From NCBI RefSeq assembly GCF_020497125.1, contig NC_059075.1:29300003-29364002 (forward strand): a stretch of DNA of 64,000 bases. Direction: 5' to 3'. Shown here in pieces: positions 56,730 to 64,000 of the stretch. The DNA is from Mauremys mutica (taxonomy: Eukaryota > Chordata > Testudines > Geoemydidae). Position 1 is the first letter of the stretch. The number at the start of each line of letters is the position of its first letter. The notes below the pieces were generated by a model that was not told the DNA's origin, made no database searches, and saw only the letters and a list, made by a program, of their open reading frames with translations. The position numbers were made by a program, and so were the translations under genes.

Positions 56730-59700
56730 GTGAAACCCAATTCCCATTGCAGAAAGAGAAACACATCTAAAGATGGACTGGATATTTGAATGTTCTTTTA
56801 TTTCTGAAAAATGCTTATATTTTAAACAATCCTCCAGATAACTGCTCTGATTTCTAGGAAGCATTTCTACTGAAAGATAAATATCCCTATGTTCTTATGT
56901 CTCCAAATGTTAAACAATTTTTTTACCAGACTTTCATCTAGTGCCATTCCAATTGCTTCATTGAGCTTTTGACATACTTTATTTACTTTGTTATAAACAG
57001 GCAACCTCACTAGATATTATCATATCTTAGAAGGACAAATACATTAACTAAAATATGTCATGTCTTACTAAGTTATTTCTTGTATATTAAATGAGGTAGG
57101 AATAACCAAATTAGGACCCTGATCCTGCAAGCATATATGCACACTGAGTAATTTAACACAGATGAATAGTCCCATTGACTACTTATGTTTGCAAAATCAG
57201 TGCTCCACAGTGTCTTCCTGCAGCTATCTTTCTGTTTTCATCTAATCAGTACTGGCATGGTTTGTTCTCTGGAGATCAAGAATCTAGGCCTCAATCCAAA
57301 GCTCATTGAAATCTGTGGGAATCCTTCCATAAACATCAATGGACGTTGAATCACGCTGGTAGAATTACAGTGACAGGGCTATATTTTTCTGCGAACAATA
57401 AAACAGCATCACTATTTATAAGCTATCAAAGAGCCCCCATTCTCTCCAATTCATAAATGCCTAAAAGCATTTAAAGTGGTGGAGAAGAACCAGACAGTTC
57501 AGCTTTTTTGAAAATTACATTTTAGAAGCACACTAAGAATTTATACTTTCACTTAGCTAGAAAGAAGTTGCACTGAAATCCATGTTTTCAGAAGCTGTAT
57601 TTTCATGTTACAGTGAGTTGATTTACCCTTAATGGAGACGGACAGCTAGCAGAATATGATTTGGATCAAGCATCATAGAGGGTGGACTCTATATTTTTGC
57701 AAACCAGAAATGTACTCATTAAGAGATATGACTTGAACCAAGAATAATACCATGTAATTATGACATATTGAACCATTATTATACTTATTTAAAATGAAGA
57801 CTAGATTTTAAAATATTTGCAATACTATCCATTATAAACATAAAAAATGGCAAAATCCTTCACATACCATAAATCTAAACATAAAAGTTTAAAACAAATT
57901 GATGTTTCTGCCGACCGCAATTTGCAGGATACATTTATTCGAGTGGGAATGCACAGGTTTTTCTATTGACACAGAAGAGACACAAAGAGTTAGAGAGAAC
58001 CAATCAACTTAAAAATCACCCTTCTCTGTCAATATTTATTCCTATTGTTAAAATGAACCCCTAATATTTGTAAAGCAGAAAAAGAGTTTAAAAATAATGA
58101 TCTCTTTGTATTTTTTTAGTTAGCTTAGCTTACACTTTTGAAAGCACACTGGGCCAAACTCAGGCTGGGTCTGCTCAGTGCAACTCAGTTGAAGTCAATG
58201 TAGTTGAGCCCACTTAGATCAGGCCATACTATGGCAATTTGTGTCAGTTTTACTGTTTTCCCTATATGGTCAGACCTCACTCCTGCAAATAGTTATGCAT
58301 TTGCTTAACTTTTAACCTTAGCCCACTGGAGTCAACGGGACTACTCAGAGAGCATAAACTTGAGTACCTGCATGAGGCTTTGCAGGATGGGGACCTGAAT
58401 TAGTAATTTTCCCTGCTTGTGTGAGTTTTTCACACACTAACAAGGTAGTTGATGTAGAACCTGAAACTAGCATTTAACTCATTTATTTTTTTAGTTGACT
58501 AGACTTCAGGTTGACACTCTCGCTTTAAAGATGCTCCATAAAGGAATATTTACAGCAGATCTGAGGCTCCAGGTCTTAAATAGGAAAGCACATCTTCTAC
58601 TTCTTTTTATAGCTTGGAAGGTGGAACAGGAACCATCCAGCTGGTCCAAGGACTGCCAGGGAAAATGCTGATAAACCAATGACAGTCTCCTGAATCAAAG
58701 GAAAGAAGGTTAAATGAAGCTATAAAAGTTGGAACGCTTCCAAAGGAAGCAGTCTGTTGCCGACCAAATGATATATTACTGAATTACTACCACTCTAATC
58801 CCAGTAATGTGATAGATTCTAAAGGAAGAACAAACAACAGAGGATTATTATACAAATTTAAATGAAACTCACTAGCAGAAGTACTTCAAGTCAACTGAAA
58901 AACAAACTGTGATTTTTAAATCTCAGACCACTACAAACACAAAGAACTTTCAAAGTGTCCCCAGGGTTTAGCAGCTTTGCAGCTATTTCTATAAATACAG
59001 TGCATTTTCTGTGTATTTTTTCTGTTTTCCATAAAATCTATACAGAAATAATATCACTTTGGTTGAGAGCTACGTTTACACAGATGTTTACCTCAAAATG
59101 AGTCACACAAGACAGACTTGTGCATCCATGAAACACGGTGGGACAAAAAAGGGGATGCTACAATAGGGAGGAGATGCTGGGTAAGGTGTTTGTGGTGGAG
59201 GATGTCATTTAGACTCATAATCTAGTGTTAGGATAATTGGGAGCAGTTACTGAGTGATTTCTGTTGGGTAATGTAATTAAGACTCATATTAAAGGGCATT
59301 TCAGGTAAACAGGCTTTTGCTATGTATCTATGTTGGTGTGAGAGGAGGATTCCCTTTCCCACAGATGAGGAGCCAGTCCTTCCGGCCTGCGGGGAAATAG
59401 GAAGCTTTGAGTGGAACTCTCCTTCCCCTAGAAAGAAAAGAGAGCTCTGGGGAAGAACTGGCCAGCCCTTCCACCCTGTGGGGAGAGGAGTGCCTGTGGG
59501 AAAACATTTTTTGGCCTCTGTATATGGAAGGTGCAAGAAGAGCCCCCTTGGGACATACTGACGCCCCCAGCTGTGGGTGAGGATTGAAGCCAGGAGGATG
59601 AAGGAAAGGAACTCACCACTAGTCCCACGTTGTCCTGGGGTGGTTGGCTGTGGAGGAGGCGGCTGCCCCTGCTGACAGTCCTCCAGAAGAGATAGCTGGA

Positions 59701-62090
59701 AAGAAGTCGGGATCCATAGTGCACTGGAGGGGCCATCGTCCTTTCCTGGTGAGAGAGGAGGCCACAGCTGGGGAATCCTGACCAAGCAGCAACTATTGCT
59801 GTGAAGACCTGGATGGCTCTGTCCCCTCACCTACTGCCAGGAGCTTGGTGTTGGGTGTGCAGTTCTTCTCGAAGAAGTAAGGAGTCCTTGTGCTCAACAA
59901 CCAAATCCTTTTATTTTTAAGATGCATGCGTGAAAGGTCAACAGAAACCAGAACCTACTGTGGAACTGCAGCCTCTGGCTCAGCATCTGCCGGAGTGCTT
60001 GTGTCTGCTCTCCAAAGGGAAGAAAGACCTTTGGATTACTGCAGCCACCTCCCACAAGCTTGCTTAAGCTACTGAGCCCAGGGAACAGGAGGAGTCAGTC
60101 CTTGCAGCTGAGAGAGACTGATAAAGGGGAAGGGAGCCTAAACTTTAAAATCCCATCACCTCACAAATATCTGTTCCCCATCACTATTAGGCCCTTGAAA
60201 TCACTCCCCACAATGAACCATCACTCCCCAAAATTATATGTTCTCTGAAATTCCCATCTGTCCACAACTACAAATAGCCCATCATCTTCCCCCACAAAAT
60301 TATCTGCTCAACGAACAACCAGCCCCCTCCAAATGTTTCTATCTTCTATTGCAGACATTCAATATACTTCCTTCAGCACTCTCCCCCAAATATAATTGGA
60401 TTCAGTGGTGCAAAGGGGCTGTAAAGTGGCCTAACTGGACAGTTAAAAGATTTCCATAGCGGGGAGAATGCCCAGGTAACATACAGCTGGCCCCTCCAGC
60501 TCTAGCCTTGGCATAGGAAGTATGTCAGGAGCATGACTAAAGGAAAGGGGGCATGGCCAGAGATGCTGGGAGTAGATTACTCTAAATTGCCGTGGTGGAC
60601 AAAGAAGCCAGAAGCAGACAGGTGTACATGCATACATGGGATCCACACGCTAACCTGTCCTTTACGTCCTGTACTGGAACATCTCAGAGAGCAACCGTTT
60701 CTTCAGTTATTGTTGTTATTCTCCAAAAGTGGGCAAGGAAATTTGCAAACATGTATGAAGATCAAAGAGATAACCATATAAATAGACAAGCACGGAGACA
60801 AAGGTTAGTGGGCAAGGGAACCACATACAGGCAACGTGACTGAACAGTAACAAATTTGCCTTACAGTTTTTGCAACTCTGTTAGATGTAGTTTGTCACCT
60901 TAACATTGAAAATGCCTCATTTATTATTTGAGGCAGGTATCATTGACTTGTTTGCATTTTCATAAGTTATTCCATATGTCTTTGATTCTGTTCATTTTTG
61001 TTAATAATATAGCTTATTAATTACTTGTGCTCTTTCTAATGCCTAGAGCTTTTTTGTTCCCTATTAGTCTTCATTTTGTTTGTATTTAGAAAGGAATGTG
61101 GCCATAAGCCCTGGCTAGTTTACAAAGGTCCAACAGGAGTTTTGCACATGCTGTACTAGACAGTTGTAGGGAAGATGTTGGAAAATAATGACCTCTCTTC
61201 AGGGCAGAGACTTGAGAAATTAATTCCCAGATTTCACTGTTCCTTCACTTCTTGACTTACGTTCATTCTTGATATTAGAGACTTGATATCATTTTACACC
61301 GACTTTACACAGATGTAAATGACTACACAGGGTGCAGTGGTAATCCAGGCCATTGTGGCTGATTCTCACTCACAATATGGGTAGAGAAAACACCTCTTTC
61401 TTTGGCCCCGATTCAGCAAAACACTTAGACATGTATTTAACTGTTGGCACTCTCCTTTGTCCTCATTTCCTACCATTTTGCCACTGAAGGGAAAGGGGGA
61501 AGAGAGAAAAAAAGAGGAAGAGAGGAACCAGAAACTGAAAACCCAAAGCTTCTTGATTTCAAAAACTGTAATAATTTCCTTTTTTTCCACTAAATCAAAT
61601 TACATTTCCTTCTAAAGGAAAATTTTCTGCAAAAATGTTAATTTTTGAAAAAGTTTGTAGTTGTTACAGAAAAAAAATTGAACAAAATAATTCCTCTATA
61701 TGTAGGCATTTTACATGAGCAGAAGAGCAGTCTGATACATGTGGGGAATCGGATGTAAAAAGTCTGGCACCCACTTACCAGAGAACTGCCCTTTTCAGAA
61801 AGTTTCTCATGCTTCTCCAAATTACACAAAACATTTTGACTTTCAAACATGAAATCCATGGAATGTTTAACTTTTTATGAATTCTGAAAAGTGTGTTTAT
61901 GTCTAAGTTTCTCATATTCCTTAGCATGTTCTTCTGTGCCAGGAACTTTACACTTGCTTGGCCCAGAACCTTCAGTAACATCATCTGCTGATTCAGTGTA
62001 AAGCTTGGGCTAACCGCCTGAATAAAGACCTCTCAGGACCCCCTGGATACATCCTCTGGTGGCTAACCTGAGCCGCCATCTTTACTACTC
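56730..62090. other. Intergenic, little recognised
   Basis: No host exon was found. A weak palindromic repeat with CCTGCA and AGTCAACGGGACTACTC lies at about 58150-58400. The 59228-60130 stretch is moderately GC-rich with overlapping open frames that lack domains and may be an unclassified repeat. Confidence 0.4.
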
Positions 62091-62094
62091 CCAG

Positions 62095-62191
62095 GCTACA
62101 TTGCTATTTTTAGTGTGCTAGCTAGAGAAGAGCACATCTATCTATTCACGCTGGGAAGCATGCTCCCAGCTCCAGTGTTGACGTACTCTTA
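62095..62191. mobile_element. Harbinger-like MITE fragment
   Basis: It matches part of the MITE at 136-281 (CTATTTTTAGTG.GCTAGCT, then GGGAAGCATGCTCCCAGCT) and ends GACGTACTCTTA. Its left part is absent. Confidence 0.55.
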
Positions 62192-62405
62192 GGCTATGTC
62201 TACACTTATGGTGGCAATGTAGAGTACAGACACTGCACATCCAGCTAACATGGGTATAAATAGCAGTGTAGAGGGTGAGGCACTGCTTACGTGAGTAGAG
62301 TAGAGTGCTGTGCCCTACACACCTGAACCCTAAGGTATGTACCCCACATAGTTCTCTACACACCCAAGCACTGCCTCCCACATCTACAGTGCTATTTTTT
62401 TTGCA
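62192..62405. mobile_element. Harbinger-like MITE, right end missing
   Basis: The left end GGCTATGTCTACACTTATGG directly follows TTA (62189-62191), the right edge of the preceding MITE. Its own right end is missing; a CR1 fragment begins about where it should be. Confidence 0.55.
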
Positions 62406-62409
62406 GTGC

Positions 62410-62860
62410 AGTGTCCCACGGCCTCCAACATGCTTGAGTCTTTTCCTTTTGAAATGAAAGGCTCCAGCAGAAGGGAGGCAATAGAGAAAGGTTCTGAACT
62501 TGTAATTACAAGGCTGCAACAGAGTAAGAAAACAAACATAAGGAAATACTTCTTCACACAGTGCACAGACAGTGTGTGGAACATGTCGCCAGGGGACATT
62601 GTGAAGGCCAAAAGTGTAATTGGGTTAAAAAAAGAACTAGATAATTTCATGGAGGATAGGTCCATCAATGGCTATTAACCAAGATTGGCCAGGGATGCAA
62701 CTCCATGCTCTGGATGTCCCTAAGCCTGTGACTGCAGGATGTTGGACTGGACGACAGAGGATGGATCACTCGCTAATTACCCTGTTCTGTCCATTCCCTC
62801 TGAAGTATCTGCAGCCAGCCACTGCTGGAAGAATTGAAAAACCTTTTGCTTTGGCTAGTT
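62410..62860 (+). mobile_element. CR1 LINE 3' end
   Basis: The C-terminal end of CR1 ORF2 reads RKYFFTQCTDSVWNMSPGDI to GLKKELDNFMEDRSINGY, then a stop at 62676, then 3' UTR blocks (CCAGGGATGCAACTCCATGC, CTGACTGCAGGATGTTGGAC-like). It is a 5'-truncated copy on the plus strand. Confidence 0.85.
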
Positions 62861-63620
62861 GCAGCAATACTTCTTTCATGGGTTGCAGGGAGATTGCGTG
62901 AGGACGTTAGTACTCTACTCCGTTCTTTAAGGTTAATGCAGATCATCAGCTCACCTAGCTTTCTCACTGCCACTGTACTGCTGATCCACCCCGTGATTTT
63001 TTTCACTGCATTTCTAATGCCACAAGGCTGTTTTTTTGTCTCTCTTTTTTTGAGCTCTGCTTCCAAGGTTGCTCATACTTTTCATGGCTGAGATTATACT
63101 GGCTTAACTTTTAAGGCCACCTCTAAGTGGAACACACCTGGTAGGTCTTCAGGATCATGAAATAGATCCTTCTAGTCAGCCGTGTTCTTTGCATAGAGGT
63201 AAGCGGTGTCATATCACTGGATAAATTACGGCAATTTGGCTGCTTCATTTGGAACTGTCCTACAGATGACATCCTCCATCTTCTAGTTCACTGTAACTAG
63301 TACAGTTTCCTCACATTTTAGCTGTGAGGATGGATTATGAACCCCTTGCAATTCTATATTATGCTATACAGGTTTATATCACCCTTATAACCATAGTATC
63401 TGATAGCCTCCCACTAGTGCCTCCTCTCCCCAGAGGGAGATCTGTATCTATAGTGAGGTATTTTATTTTGGTTGTGTTTTTATTTGGGGGGATTTTATTT
63501 AAATGTGCACACCACCATGTTTATTTTATTGAAGGCAGGGTCAAAGAAATGCGCCTTAGATTTGGAGGAAAAAGTCAAAAGATTTATGATGGTCCTTTCA
63601 AGACCATTTTTCATTTCTAA
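62860..63620. other. Intergenic, no recognised element
   Basis: Mixed AT-rich sequence with T-runs near 63000-63055. No gene was found. Confidence 0.45.
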
Positions 63621-64000
63621 GGGTATGTCTACACTACAAGACTATTTCGAATCAACTTAATTCGAATTTGTGGAATCGACCTTATGAAGTCGAAGTTGTG
63701 TATCCACACTAAATACACTAGTTCGACTGTGCGAGTCCACAGTAACGGGGCCAGCGTCGACTTTGGAAGCGGTGCACTGTGGGAAGCTATCCCACAGTTC
63801 CCGCACTCCCCGCTGCCCATTGGAATTCTGGGATTTCCCCCCAATGCATGCTGGGGGGAAAAATGTGTCGAGGGTGGTTTTGGGTAACTGTCATCATTGA
63901 ACCGTCAATCACGCCCTCCCTCCCTCCCTCCCTCCCTGAAATCGCCTGCGGGCAATCTGTTCGTGCACTTTTCTGCTCAGTGACAGCGCGGGCACCACAG
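63621..64000 (+). mobile_element. Left end of a second autonomous-type Harbinger element (cut by window)
   Basis: It starts GGGTATGTCTACACTACAAG after TAA (63618-63620). It parallels the left arm of the element at 38913: TGTGGGAAGCTATCCCACAG, CAGTTCCCGC, TTGGAATT, then CCCTCCCTCCCT and a GTGAACTG-like block. By alignment to the first element, the transposase ATG should lie only tens of bases past the window end. CCCT is repeated in tandem near 63915-63940. Confidence 0.88.

Noticed and set aside
59228..59830. 200-codon minus-strand frame in the intergenic flank
   Set aside because: It lacks a domain, biased codon use or splice context; likely chance in GC-richer sequence or part of an unknown repeat.

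Overview
Organism and locus. This is a vertebrate nuclear window, most likely from a turtle or close sauropsid. The repeat mix points there: CR1 LINEs, MIR-like SINEs, PIF/Harbinger elements with GTCTACACTA-type ends, hAT and TA-flanked MITEs, and a Penelope-like element. The species call is inference.

The host gene. The only host gene I can establish is UNC79, subunit of the NALCN sodium-leak channel complex, on the minus strand. I placed its first 13 coding exons by translation, GT/AG boundaries and phase. They run from the ATG at 44256 to the donor after 1636, total 1524 nt, and give 508 codons with no interruption. The gene continues past the left edge of the window. Exon 1 carries only seven complete codons and lies in a CpG island that includes a short GGGGCC repeat.

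Introns. Most intron sequence is transposon-derived. Intron 12 (1808-3667) is largely a Penelope-like element with RT and GIY-YIG domains separated by one stop codon. Intron 11 holds a TA-flanked MITE and an LTR-like repeat. Intron 8 holds an LTR-like repeat split by a hAT MITE with a perfect 8-bp target duplication. Intron 3 holds several hAT, CR1, MIR and Harbinger pieces. Intron 1 (12.9 kb) holds a truncated CR1 and a complete Harbinger element (38913-43111) with an open transposase gene; its Myb-like partner gene has two premature stops.

Upstream flank. From about 45 to 64 kb I found no host exon. The region holds a 2.9-kb hAT element with an exact 8-bp duplication and a broken transposase, an LTR-like unit with a 12-residue coding repeat, several MITEs, CR1 and MIR pieces, and the left end of a second Harbinger element cut off by the window end just before its expected transposase start.

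How the parts relate. UNC79 is a conserved neuronal gene; the other elements are independent mobile DNA. The clearest functional link among them is a potential one: the open Harbinger transposase and several Harbinger-type MITEs here share the inner terminal motif GTCTACACTA and TWA-type target sites. I see no prokaryotic, CRISPR or operon-like feature and no tRNA or rRNA gene. I found no convincing new multi-gene system.
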